A stretch of DNA of 64,000 nt from Plastoroseomonas hellenica (GTDB lineage: Bacteria; Pseudomonadota; Alphaproteobacteria; Acetobacterales; Acetobacteraceae). Position 1 is the first letter of the stretch. Each line of letters opens with the position of its first letter. The notes under the pieces were generated by a model. The model was not told the DNA's origin, did not search any database, and was given only the letters and a program-made list of their open reading frames with translations. The translations under genes were made by a program, and so were the position numbers. The DNA is taken from the NCBI RefSeq assembly GCF_018129085.1, contig NZ_JAAGBB010000006.1:124001-188000 (forward strand), given 5' to 3'. Shown here piece after piece: positions 42,487 to 53,192 of this stretch.

Positions 42487-43639
42487 GCGGCAGCGCCACG
42501 ACCCGCAAGCCCCGTTTCGCCGCGCGTTTCCTGCCCTCCCGCGCCACGCCGCCATCGCCGGTCCCCGATACCGGCTCCATCCTCGCGGCGCTGCCGGTCG
42601 CGACCGTGGTGCTCGATGCCGAGAACCGGGTGCGCAGCGCCAACAATGCCGCGGAGCAGTTCTTCGGCCTGTCCTTCTCCTCGCTCTCCGGCATGTCGCT
42701 CGCCGAGATGCTGCCGCCCGACAACCGGCTCTTCTCGCTGCTCGACCAGGTGCGCCGCTTCGACGCCCGGGTCTCCGACCATGATCTCACGCTGGAGAGC
42801 CCGCGCCTGCATCGCCGCGGCGTCACCGCGCATGCGGCGCCGGTGCCGGAGATGGCGGGCAGCGTGGTGCTGATGCTGGAGGATGGCTCGACCGCCCAGA
42901 TGCTCGACCGCCAGCTCAATTTCCGTGGCGCGGCCCGCGGCGCCTCGGCGATGGCGGCGATGCTGGCCCATGAGGTGAAGAACCCGCTCTCCGGCATCCG
43001 CGGCGCGGCGCAGCTTCTGGAGCAGGCAGCCTCGGAGCCGGACCGGGAACTCTGCCAGCTTATCCAGGATGAGGCCGATCGCATCCGCGGCCTGGTCGAC
43101 CGCTTCGACATGTTCTCCGACCGGCCGATCGAGAAGGCGGCGGTGAACATCCATCAGGTGCTGGACCACGTGAAGCGCATCGCGGCGACCGGCTTCGGCG
43201 CGCATCTGCGCATCGTCGAGGAATACGACCCCTCGCTGCCCATGGTCTGGGGCAACCGGGACCAGTTGGTGCAGATCTTGCTGAACCTCGTGAAGAACGC
43301 CGCGGAAGCGGTGGATCCGACGAACGGGGAACTCGTGTTGACAACCGCCTATCGCCACGGCGTCCGCATCGCCGTGCCCGGCTCTCAGGAGCGTGTGCAT
43401 CTGCCTTTGGAAGTCGCGGTCCGCGACAACGGGCCAGGGATCGAGGAGAGCGTGCGCCCCACGCTGTTCGAGCCTTTCGTGACCACGAAGCGGGGCGGGC
43501 AGGGGCTCGGCCTCGCGCTGGTCGCCAAGCTGGTCGCCGATCAGGGGGGGCTGATCGAATGCGACAGCCGGCCCGGCCGCACCGTCTTTCGCATGTCCCT
43601 CGCCGCGCCGCCGCCTGGCGCCGATGCCGGAGCCGCCCA

Positions 43640-43643
<4 letters not shown>
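42483..43643 (+). CDS. ntrB: Nitrogen regulation sensor histidine kinase NtrB
   Basis: The protein has 386 residues and starts with an ATGA overlap of dusB. A PAS domain occupies about residues 35-120 ([20 protein letters not shown]). The phospho-acceptor His lies in [20 protein letters not shown]; the N box is [12 protein letters not shown]; the G boxes are [20 protein letters not shown] and [20 protein letters not shown]. No membrane segment is present. NtrB phosphorylates NtrC when nitrogen is limiting, under control of PII. Its stop overlaps the ntrC start by 4 nt. Confidence 0.96.
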
Positions 43644-45090
<1,447 letters not shown>

Positions 45091-45091
<1 letters not shown>

Positions 45092-47442
45092 TGACGGCGG
45101 ACCGCGCGCAGGCCGCGGCGCGGCCGGCGCCGGAACCGCCCGCGCCACGCGGCGAGGGAGACCAGCGCTGGCCGCGGCGGCTTGCCGACCTGTTGCTGGG
45201 CCGTGCCGTCACGCTCGGCCTCGCGGTCGGCGCCTTGGTGCTCGGCGTGCTGACCTTCGCGCAGCTTTCGGGCGGCACGCCGTTCGGGCCGGCGCGGCCT
45301 GGGCAGGTGGCGGGGCTCGTCCTCATCAACCTCGCCTTCGTGCTGCTCCTTGCCGCCTCCCTCATCGCGCGGCTGGTGCGGATGTGGCTGGACCGGCGGC
45401 GCGGCTCGGCCGGCTCGCGTCTGCATGTCCGGCTGGTGGCGCTGTTCGGCCTCGTCGCGGTGGTGCCAGCGATGCTGGTCACCGGCTTCGCGGCCGCGTT
45501 CTTCAACTATGGCATCCAGGCCTGGTTCAGCGACACGGTCCGCACCGCGCTCGAAGCGTCGCTGGCGGCGTCCCGCGCCTATCTGGAGGAGCATCGCGGC
45601 AATATCCGGGGTGATGCGCTGCAGATGGCGGCCGACCTCAACCGGGCCGCCCGCATCTATCTGATGCGGGACGGCGTGATGGATGACCTCAGCTCCGCCA
45701 GGGAAGAGGATGGCCTCGCCTTCGCGCGGCAGCTCGCGATCCATACCCAGCTCCGCCGCCTGACCGACGCCTATGTCTTCGAGCCGACGCATGGCCAGGT
45801 GATTGCGCGCGCCGAACAGCAGGGCGCGCTGCCGTTCGACCAGCCGCCGGCCTGGGCGATCGAGATCGCGCGCGGCGGCGGTGTCGTGCTGCTGCCGACC
45901 GAGCAGGAAGGCAGGGCGCGCGCCCTGGTCCAGCTCGATATCGGGCGGGGCTACATGCTGTTGATCAGCCGGCCGCTGGATCCGGCGGTGATCGCGCATA
46001 TGGAACGCACTGAGACCGCGGTCGCCCGCTATGAGGCGCTGGAGCGCAACCGGTCGGGGCTGCAGATCAGCTTCCTGATGATCTTCGCGATCGCCAGCCT
46101 ACTGCTGCTGCTGGCGGCGGTGCTGATCGGCCTCGTCTTCGCCAATCAGTTGGCGCGCCCGATCTCGCGCCTCATCCAGGCAGCGGAGCGGGTGCGCAGC
46201 GGCGACCTGACCACCCGGGTCGAGGAAGGGCGCGCGGATGACGAGGTCGCCAGCCTCAGCCGCGCCTTCAACCGCATGACCAGCCAGCTCGCCGCCCAGC
46301 GCGGCGAGCTGATGGAGGCCTATCGCCAGATCGACGAGCGGCGGCGCTTCACCGAGACGGTATTGTCCGGCGTTTCGGCGGGGGTGATCGGCCTCGATGC
46401 CGAAGGGCGGATCAACCTGCCGAACCGCTCCGCCTCCGGCCTGCTCGGCGTCGATCTGGATGCCGCGATCGGCAGGCCGCTCCAGGACGTGGTGCCGGAA
46501 TTCGCGGCGCTGCTGGATGCGGCGCGGGCGCAGCCGGAGCGGCCGCACACGGCGGAGCTTCGCATCGGACCGCCATCGAAGCGCCGGACCCTGTTGGCGC
46601 AGCTCGGCGCCGAGATGCAGGCCGGGCGTGTCGCGGGCCATGTGGTGACATTCGATGACATCACCGAACTTCTCTCTGCCCAGCGCAAGGCCGCCTGGGC
46701 CGATGTGGCGCGCCGGATCGCCCATGAGATCAAGAATCCGCTGACCCCAATCCAGCTTTCGGCGGAGCGGCTGAAGCGCAAATACCTGAAGGAGATCACC
46801 TCCGATCCGGACACCTTCCGGGCCTGCACCGACACCATCGTGCGCCAGGTCGGCGATATCGGACGCATGGTGGACGAGTTCAGCGCCTTCGCGCGCATGC
46901 CGCAGCCGGTGATGCGGCCGGAGAATCTCGACCAGGTCATCCGCGACGCCCTGGTGCTGCAGCAGAATGCCCATGCCGGCATCGTCTATGCGACTCGGCT
47001 GCCAGAGGCGCGCGTCGTCGTCGCCTGCGACCGGCGGCTGATCGGGCAGGCGCTGACCAACCTGCTGCAGAACGCGGCGGATGCGATCCAGGGCCAGGAG
47101 GCCGCGGGCGGGGAAGGGGTGCAGGGCCATATCACCCTCACCGTCGAACCGGACGCCGGCTGGGTGCGAATCGCGGTCGAGGATGATGGACCGGGCCTGC
47201 CGCAGGGTGAGGAGCGAGACCGGCTCACGGAACCGTATGTCACCCACAAGGCGAAGGGCACGGGTCTTGGCCTTGCCATCGTGAAGAAGATCATGGAGGA
47301 CCATGGGGGACGGCTGGCGCTCGAGGACCGTGGCGAGGAGCGTGGGACGAGGGCCGTGCTGATCCTGCCGCTACGTCCGGCCGACGCGGCCGAGGGCGAG
47401 GCGCAGACGATGGAGGGGACGAGACTCGCGCATGGCGCATGA
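45091..47442 (+). CDS. ntrY: Membrane sensor histidine kinase NtrY
   Basis: The protein has 783 residues, and its start overlaps the ntrC stop by one base (TGATG). Three N-terminal membrane helices (near 37-60, 75-95 and 110-135) precede an external segment of about 150 residues, then another helix (FLMIFAIASLLLLLAAVLIG) and a HAMP linker (ARPISRLIQAAERVRSGDLT). A PAS domain (SGVSAGVIGLDAEGRINLPN) and a kinase core follow: His in ARRIAHEIKNPLTPIQLSAE, N box LLQNAADAIQGQEA, G boxes EDDGPGLPQGEE and GTGLGLAIVKKIMEDHGG. With NtrX it senses nitrogen and/or redox state at the membrane. Confidence 0.95.
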
Positions 47443-48832
47443 GATCCTGATCGTCGACGACGAGCCCGACATCCGCGCCCTCATCGAGGGCATCCTGACG
47501 GACGAGGGCTACGAGACGCGCCAGGCGCAGAACTCGGACACCGCGCTCGCGGCCTTCCGGGCGCGGCGGCCGGCGCTCGTGATCCTCGATGTCTGGCTGC
47601 AGAATTCCCGCCTCGATGGTCTCGGCATTCTGGAGGCGCTGCTGCGCGAGGATCGTGACCTACCGGTGGTGATGATCTCCGGCCACGGCAATATCGAAAC
47701 GGCGGTGCAGGCGATCCAGAACGGCGCCTACGATTTCATCGAGAAGCCCTTCAAGTCGGACCGCCTGCTGCTCATTGCCTCCCGCGCGCTGGAAGCCGCG
47801 CGGCTGAAGCGGGAGAATTCGGAGCTGCGGCTGCGCGCCGGCGCCGAGACCGAGCTCGTCGGCATCAGCCAGGCCATGGTGCAATTGCGCGGCGCGATCG
47901 AGAAGGTGGCGCCGACCGGCAGCCGCGTGCTGATCAGCGGCCCTGCCGGCGCCGGCAAGGAAGTCGCGGCACGGATGATCCATGCCCGTTCCCGCCGCGC
48001 CGAAGGACCCTTCGTCGCCCTCAATTGCGCGACGCTGAATCCGGCTCGCTTCGAGGAGGAGCTTTTCGGCGTCGAGGCCGGCACGGATCCCGCCGCGCAA
48101 CCGCGCCGCGCCGGCGTGCTGGAACGTGCGCATAACGGCACGCTATTGCTCGACGAAGTGGCCGACATGCCGATCGAGACCCAGGGCAAGATCGTGCGGG
48201 CCCTGCAGGAGCAGGGCTTCGAGCGCATCGGCGGTGCCACCCGCGTGAAGGTGGATGTGCGCGTTATCGCCACCAGCAACCGCGACCTGCAGACCGAAAT
48301 CGCCGCCGGACGGTTCCGCGAGGATCTCTTCTACCGCCTTGCCGTCGTGCCGCTGAAGGTGCCGGCGCTGCGCGAGCGGCGGGAGGATGTGCCGACCCTC
48401 GCGCGTCATTTCGTCGCCCGCTCCGCCGAGACCTCCGGCATGCCGGCGCGGGAGGTGGCGGAGGATGCGCTGGCCGCCATGCAGGCCTATGAATGGCCCG
48501 GCAATGTGCGCGAGCTGCGCAACCTGATCGATTGGCTGCTGATCATGGCGCCGGGCGGCGCGGGTGACTCTATCCGCGCCGACATGCTGCCGCCCCAGGT
48601 CGGCGCCGCCGCGCCGGCGGTGCTCAAGCTCGACCGCAGCAGCGAGATCATGACCTTGCCGTTGCGCGAGGCGCGCGAGCTGTTCGAGCGGCAGTATCTG
48701 GAAGCGCAGCTCCTGCGCTTCGGCGGCAATATCAGCCGCACCGCGAATTTCGTCGGCATGGAGCGCAGTGCGCTCCATCGCAAGCTGAAGTTCCTCGGCG
48801 TGCAGGCCGAGGACCGCGCTGCCACTTCCTGA
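47432..48832 (+). CDS. ntrX: Response regulator NtrX
   Basis: The protein has 466 residues and overlaps ntrY by 11 nt. The receiver domain has ILIVDDEPDIRALIEG and phospho-Asp LVILDVWLQNSRLDGLGILE. The AAA+ domain has a modified Walker A (GPAGAGKE) and Walker B NGTLLLDEVADMPIETQGKI, but the GAFTGA loop that contacts sigma-54 is missing: the region reads ELFGVEAGTDPAAQPRRAGV. Loss of this loop is known for alphaproteobacterial NtrX, which acts without sigma-54 or as a repressor. The Fis-type HTH (FGGNISRTANFVGMERSALH) is intact. A family C repeat begins in its stop codon. Confidence 0.95.
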   Translation: MAHEILIVDDEPDIRALIEGILTDEGYETRQAQNSDTALAAFRARRPALVILDVWLQNSRLDGLGILEALLREDRDLPVVMISGHGNIETAVQAIQNGAYDFIEKPFKSDRLLLIASRALEAARLKRENSELRLRAGAETELVGISQAMVQLRGAIEKVAPTGSRVLISGPAGAGKEVAARMIHARSRRAEGPFVALNCATLNPARFEEELFGVEAGTDPAAQPRRAGVLERAHNGTLLLDEVADMPIETQGKIVRALQEQGFERIGGATRVKVDVRVIATSNRDLQTEIAAGRFREDLFYRLAVVPLKVPALRERREDVPTLARHFVARSAETSGMPAREVAEDALAAMQAYEWPGNVRELRNLIDWLLIMAPGGAGDSIRADMLPPQVGAAAPAVLKLDRSSEIMTLPLREARELFERQYLEAQLLRFGGNISRTANFVGMERSALHRKLKFLGVQAEDRAATS

Positions 48833-48886
48833 GCATCCGATGACCGAAGGGCCGGAGGCGCGGAGGTCTGAATCGAATGCTCCTCT
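48831..48886 (+). repeat. Family C palindromic element, copy 1 (begins in the ntrX stop codon)
   Basis: It starts GAGCATCCGATGACC at the second base of the ntrX TGA and ends GGTCTGAATCGAATGCTC. The outer 11-bp arms differ by one base, and GACC/GGTC pair inside. Confidence 0.75.
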
Positions 48887-48891
48887 GACCT

Positions 48892-48945
48892 GAGCGTCCG
48901 ATGACCGAAGGGCCGAAGGGCCCGCAGGTCTGAATCGGATGCTCC
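48892..48945 (+). repeat. Family C palindromic element, copy 2
   Basis: A tandem copy 61 bp downstream: GAGCGTCCGATGACC...GGTCTGAATCGGATGCTC. It again follows a TGA triplet (tGAGC) and lies 24 nt before the dat start. Confidence 0.75.
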
Positions 48946-48968
48946 TCTAAACAAGGACCGCCACCCCG

Positions 48969-49841
48969 ATGTCGCGCATCGCCTATGTGAATGGACGCTA
49001 CCTGCCGCAGAGCGAGGCGGCGGTGAACATCGAGGATCGCGGCTACCAGTTCGGCGACGGCATCTATGAGGTGGTCCACCTGCATGGCGGCCGCTATATC
49101 GACGAGGATCGGCATCTTCAGCGGCTCGAGCGCTCGCTGCGGGAGATCCAGTTGCCGATGCCGATGTCGCTGGCGGCGCTGCGCATGGTGCTGCGGGAAG
49201 TGGCGCATCGGAACCGGCTGACCGAAGGCCTGCTCTACATGCAGGTGACCCGCGGCGTCGCGCCGCGCGACCACGCCTTCCCGAAGATCCCGGTCCCGCC
49301 GGCGCTGGTCGTCACCATCAAGCGCATCCCGCCCTATCCGACCGATGTCGATCGCTGGACCGGCACGGTCATCACGGCGCCGGACCTGCGTTGGGCGCGG
49401 CGCGACATCAAGAGCGTGAACCTGCTGCCCAACTGCCTCGCCCGCCAGGCCGCGCGGGAGAAGGGCGCGATCGAGGCCGTGCTCTATGACGAGGTGACCG
49501 GGATGGTGACCGAGGGCGCCGCGACGAGCTTCTGGATCGTCGACGCCAAGGGCACCGTCATCACCCGCCAGCTCGGCCACCAGATCCTGCCCGGCTGCAC
49601 GCGGGCCGCCCTGCTCGCAGAGCTGGCGGCGGAAGGCATCGCCTTCGAGGAGCGGGAGTTCTCGCTGTCGGAGGTGACGGATGCGAAGGAGGCGTTCATC
49701 ACCTCCGCGACCTCCTTCGTGAAGCCGATCGTCGCGGTCGATGGCGCCCCGGTGAATGACGGCAAGGTCGGACCGGTGGTGCGGCGCCTCTTCGACATCT
49801 TCGCGCGCCATGTCAAAGGCGGCCTTCCCAACGCGGCATGA
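48969..49841 (+). CDS. dat: D-amino-acid aminotransferase (class IV PLP)
   Basis: The protein has 290 residues. Class IV features are VNIEDRGYQFGDGIYEVVHL, the PLP Lys in RRDIKSVNLLPNCLARQAAR near residue 145, and the phosphate loop VTEGAATSFWIVD followed by ILPGCTRAALLAELAAEGIA. D-amino-acid transaminase makes D-alanine or D-glutamate from keto acids for the cell wall; a branched-chain aminotransferase-like activity is the main alternative. The location after ntrX and before hfq is the common alphaproteobacterial order, interrupted here by two extra genes. It overlaps the next gene by 4 nt. Confidence 0.92.
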   Translation: MSRIAYVNGRYLPQSEAAVNIEDRGYQFGDGIYEVVHLHGGRYIDEDRHLQRLERSLREIQLPMPMSLAALRMVLREVAHRNRLTEGLLYMQVTRGVAPRDHAFPKIPVPPALVVTIKRIPPYPTDVDRWTGTVITAPDLRWARRDIKSVNLLPNCLARQAAREKGAIEAVLYDEVTGMVTEGAATSFWIVDAKGTVITRQLGHQILPGCTRAALLAELAAEGIAFEEREFSLSEVTDAKEAFITSATSFVKPIVAVDGAPVNDGKVGPVVRRLFDIFARHVKGGLPNAA

Positions 49842-50638
49842 GGGTGTCGGCGGCGGCGCGCGCGGCGATAGGCGCGGCACTCGATGCCATCATCCGTGAG
49901 GAGCAGGTCGCGATCCTCTTCGCGGTCGAGAGTGGAAGCCGCGCCTGGGGCTTCCCGAGCCCGGACAGCGACTGGGATGTGCGCTTCGTCTATGCGCGCC
50001 CCACTGCGTGGCACATCACGCTGACGCCCGGACGCGACACGCTGGAGCGCAGCCTGCCGGGCGATATCGACCTGGCCGGCTGGGATGCACGCAAGGCGCT
50101 GAACCTGCTGCTGAACGGCAATGCGGCGCTGCGCGAATGGCTGCGCTCGCCGATCCTCTATTGTGCCGATTCCGCGATGTTGGCGGAGTTCCGCGCGCTG
50201 GCCGATGCGCTGCCGGCGCGGGCTGCGGCGCGGCATCACTACAGGGCAGTGATCCGGCAGATCAGCAGCCGTTATCTCGATGGCAGGGCCGTGGTGAACC
50301 TCAAGAAATACCTCTATGTGGTGCGCCCCGCGCTGGCGCTGCGCTGGTTGCGCGAACATCCGGAGGGGGAGCCGCCGATGGACATGCCGGCACTGCTCGC
50401 CGAAGTCACGCTGGATGCCGCGGCGCGCGCCGATCTCGATGGGCTGCTGGTGCGCAAGGCGGAAGCGGCCGAACTCGGTGAGGGTGCGCGGCTGGCGCGG
50501 CTCGACGCGCTGGTCGCCGACGAGATCGAGGCCGCGGCCGCCATGCCGGACGAGCCGCGCGACGCGCCCGGCGCTGCTGCGGCGGCGCTGGCGCTCTATC
50601 GCCGCGCCACTGCCCACGCCGATGCGGTGCTGGCATGA
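49838..50638 (+). CDS. Nucleotidyltransferase domain protein (RlaP-like)
   Basis: The protein has 266 residues, with an ATGA overlap with dat. The polymerase-beta-type nucleotidyltransferase site is clear: FAVESGSRAWGFPSPDSDWD contains GSRAxGF and the SDxD metal carboxylates, followed by VRFVYARPTAWHITL. The rest, with DLAGWDARKALNLLLNGNAA, EWLRSPILYCAD, RYLDGRAVVNLKKYLYVVRP and LALRWLREHP, matches the RlaP family linked to RNA repair systems. Substrate and partner RNA are unknown. It is coupled to dat upstream and to a HAD phosphatase downstream by 4-nt overlaps. Confidence 0.85.
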   Translation: MRVSAAARAAIGAALDAIIREEQVAILFAVESGSRAWGFPSPDSDWDVRFVYARPTAWHITLTPGRDTLERSLPGDIDLAGWDARKALNLLLNGNAALREWLRSPILYCADSAMLAEFRALADALPARAAARHHYRAVIRQISSRYLDGRAVVNLKKYLYVVRPALALRWLREHPEGEPPMDMPALLAEVTLDAAARADLDGLLVRKAEAAELGEGARLARLDALVADEIEAAAAMPDEPRDAPGAAAAALALYRRATAHADAVLA

Positions 50639-51288
50639 GCCTGCCGCGTCCGACCGCGATCCTCTTTGACTGGGACAATACCCTGGTCGATGGCTGGGCG
50701 GCCATCGCCGAGGGCCTGGCAGCCGCCTTCACCGCCTTCGGCCTGCCGGTCTGGACGGAGGAGGAGGTGAAGGCGCGGGTCCGCCGCAGTCTCCGCGAAA
50801 GCTTTCCGGAGATCTTCGGTCCGGATTGGAAGAGGGCGCGCGACATCTTCTACGCCGGCGTGCGGGCCCGGCATCTGGAGGTGCTGCGGCCGATGCCCGG
50901 CGCGGCCGCCCTGGTCGCGGCGGCGGCGCGCCTGGTGCCGGTGGCGGTCGTCTCCAACAAGCAGGGGCCGCTGCTGCGGGCGGAGGCGGTGCATCTCGGC
51001 TGGGCGGAGCATTTCCGGGCGCTGGTCGGCGCCGGCGACGCCGCGGCGGACAAGCCCGACCCGGCGCCGATGCGCATGGCGCTCGGTCCCTGCGGGGTGC
51101 CGGCGGATGGCCGCGTCTGGTATGTCGGCGATACCGCGCTCGACATGCAGGCGGCCCGCCGCGCCGGCTTCGCGGCGGTGCTTCTGGGGGATGCGGCGCA
51201 TGATGGCGGCATCGCCGCGGCCGCGCCCGACGCGGCCTTCCCGGACGGCCATGCGCTGGCGGCGTGGCTGATCGACGATCACGACTGA
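50635..51288 (+). CDS. HAD family phosphatase (phosphoglycolate-phosphatase-like)
   Basis: The protein has 217 residues. HAD motif I is ILFDWDNTLVDGW (nucleophile and acid Asp), motif II PVAVVSNKQGPLL (Thr/Ser position), motif III Lys in AADKPDPAPMRMAL and motif IV VWYVGDTALDMQAARRAGFA. The cap region near residues 15-80 fits the Gph-like group that hydrolyses small phosphate esters. The substrate is unknown. Its ATG overlaps the nucleotidyltransferase stop as ATGA. It precedes hfq by 136 nt. Confidence 0.9.
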   Translation: MSLPRPTAILFDWDNTLVDGWAAIAEGLAAAFTAFGLPVWTEEEVKARVRRSLRESFPEIFGPDWKRARDIFYAGVRARHLEVLRPMPGAAALVAAAARLVPVAVVSNKQGPLLRAEAVHLGWAEHFRALVGAGDAAADKPDPAPMRMALGPCGVPADGRVWYVGDTALDMQAARRAGFAAVLLGDAAHDGGIAAAAPDAAFPDGHALAAWLIDDHD

Positions 51289-51424
51289 GCAGGTGCAGCA
51301 TAGAGCCTTGCCTCCAGCCGCCGCCTGAAGGATGGTACCGCCGTGTGTGGCGCCACGGGGCGCCCGTCTGGCGTTCGGCTGCCCGAAAGAGGCGGTCGAC
51401 AAGACAAAAAGAAGGACCGAGCCT

Positions 51425-51739
51425 ATGGCCGCCGAAAAGTCCCAGAATGTGCAGGACGTGTTCCTGAACCATGTTCGCAAGAGCAAGACGCCCGTCACCA
51501 TCTTCCTGGTGAACGGCGTGAAGCTGCAGGGGATCATCACCTGGTTTGACAACTTCTCGGTGCTGCTGCGCCGGGACGGGCACACCCAGCTCGTTTACAA
51601 GCACGCGATCAGCACGGTGATGCCGGGTGCACCGATTCAACTCTTCGACGGCACGCCGGCGACCACCGGCGCGGCGGCCCCTTCCTCGGAAAGCCGGCTG
51701 ACCCTGGCGCGCGAAGCCGCTCCGGCGACCAGCGACTGA
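51425..51739 (+). CDS. hfq: RNA chaperone Hfq
   Basis: The protein has 104 residues, with AAGGA about 8 nt before ATG 51425; the open frame before it is intergenic. Sm1 and Sm2 motifs are [20 protein letters not shown] with [20 protein letters not shown] and [12 protein letters not shown], including the YKHA signature that binds RNA. A C-terminal tail of about 33 residues ([20 protein letters not shown]) is longer than in short alphaproteobacterial Hfq proteins. It forms a hexamer that pairs small RNAs with mRNAs. hflX lies downstream, the usual hfq-hflX order. Confidence 0.96.
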   Translation: MAAEKSQNVQDVFLNHVRKSKTPVTIFLVNGVKLQGIITWFDNFSVLLRRDGHTQLVYKHAISTVMPGAPIQLFDGTPATTGAAAPSSESRLTLAREAAPATSD

Positions 51740-51751
51740 GCCGGGCTTCAG

Positions 51752-51810
51752 AGCGGTTGCCTGGCGGGCAGATCGGCGCGCCACGCGCTTCCGCCCGGCG
51801 GTCAGCCGCT
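51752..51810 (+). terminator. Imperfect hairpin after hfq
   Basis: AGCGG near 51752 pairs with CCGCT near 51810, with GGCGGGC and GCCCGGCGG inside, and TTTC after. It could attenuate transcription between hfq and hflX; evidence is weak. Confidence 0.35.
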
Positions 51811-51857
51811 TTCGCGGGGGACTATGCGTCTCCTGCGCCTGCGGGCAGATTGCCGGC

Positions 51858-53192
51858 ATGACGGCCAGTAACGACAACCGGGAACCCGGCCCCACGAGGG
51901 CGGCCGTGATTCTTCCCTATGAGCGCACCGTGCGCGGCGCCGAGGTCAACCTCGCCCGCGCGGCGGAGGCGAAGCTTGCGGAAGCGGTCGGCCTCGCGGC
52001 CTCGATCGGGCTCACGATCCTGCACGCCGCGGTGCATCCATTGCGCGAGCGCCGGCCTTCGACCCTGATGGGTGAGGGGCAGGTCGCGATGGTGAAGACC
52101 GTCATCGAGCAGCACGCGATCACCGTCACGGTGGTGGATGCCGCGCTCAGCCCGGTGCAGCAGCGCAACCTGGAGCGGGCCTGGGGCTGCAAGGTCATCG
52201 ACCGCACCGGGTTGATCCTGGAGATCTTCGGGGAGCGCGCGCGCACCCGTGAAGGCACGCTGCAGGTCGAGCTCGCGCATCTGGAGTACCAGCGCACGCG
52301 GCTGGTGCGGTCCTGGACCCACCTCGAACGGCAGCGCGGCGGCTTCGGCTTTCTCGGCGGCCCCGGCGAATCGCAGATCGAGATCGACCGCCGCCTGATC
52401 GGCGAGCGCATCGTGAAGCTGAAGAAGGAGTTGCAGCAGGTGCGCCGCACCCGCGGCCTGCACCGCAGCGCCCGCGCCAAGGTGCCCTATCCGGTGATCG
52501 CCCTGGTCGGCTACACCAATGCCGGCAAATCCACGCTGTTCAACGCGCTGACCGGCGCCGGCGTCTACGCGCAGGACCAGCTTTTCGCGACGCTCGACCC
52601 GACCATGCGGGCGATCCGGCTGCCATCCGGGCGCGTCGCGATCCTCTCCGACACCGTCGGCTTCATCTCCGACCTGCCGACGCAGCTCGTCGAGGCCTTC
52701 CGTGCGACGCTGGAGGAGGTGGCGGCAGCCGACATCATCCTGCATGTCCGCGACATCGCGCATCCGGACAGCGCCGCGCAGCGTGCCGACGTCCTCGGGG
52801 TGTTAACTGCGATGGCAGCGGGTGACGACCCGAGCATCGACGCCGCCTGGGCCGAGCGCGTGGTCGAGGTGCTGAACAAGGAAGATCTGCTCGGCGGCGA
52901 TACCGAAGCCAGCGAGGCCGCGCGCCGCGCCGCGACCCATGGCGCCATCGCCGTCTCGGCGCTGACCGGGGAGGGGTTGGATGACCTCCGCACGACGCTG
53001 GATGCCAAGCTCTCCGCGGGGATGGTGACCTTAGAGACGGCGCTGGCGCCCGCCGACGGCGCCCGCATCGCCTGGCTCTACGAACATGGCGAGGTGCTGG
53101 ACCGACGCGATGCCGACGATGCCATACGGCTGACGGTTCGCCTCTCGCCGGCCAATCGCGCGCGATTCGAGCAACTTTCCGAGGCAGGATGA
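51858..53192 (+). CDS. hflX: GTPase HflX
   Basis: The protein has 444 residues. The N-terminal HflX domain has RERRPSTLMGEGQVAMVKTV and the coiled-coil with GGFGFLGGPGESQIEIDRRL. The GTPase domain shows G1 ALVGYTNAGKSTLFNALTGA, G3 ILSDTVGFISDLPTQLVEAF and G4 VEVLNKEDLL. HflX binds ribosomes, splits stalled 70S and links to stress response; alphaproteobacteria often keep it beside hfq. Its stop overlaps the IMPase ATG by 4 nt. Confidence 0.96.
   Translation: MTASNDNREPGPTRAAVILPYERTVRGAEVNLARAAEAKLAEAVGLAASIGLTILHAAVHPLRERRPSTLMGEGQVAMVKTVIEQHAITVTVVDAALSPVQQRNLERAWGCKVIDRTGLILEIFGERARTREGTLQVELAHLEYQRTRLVRSWTHLERQRGGFGFLGGPGESQIEIDRRLIGERIVKLKKELQQVRRTRGLHRSARAKVPYPVIALVGYTNAGKSTLFNALTGAGVYAQDQLFATLDPTMRAIRLPSGRVAILSDTVGFISDLPTQLVEAFRATLEEVAAADIILHVRDIAHPDSAAQRADVLGVLTAMAAGDDPSIDAAWAERVVEVLNKEDLLGGDTEASEAARRAATHGAIAVSALTGEGLDDLRTTLDAKLSAGMVTLETALAPADGARIAWLYEHGEVLDRRDADDAIRLTVRLSPANRARFEQLSEAG

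Noticed and set aside
48831-48945. CRISPR array
   Set aside because: There are only two similar 55-bp palindromic units with no unique spacers of regular length and no cas genes.
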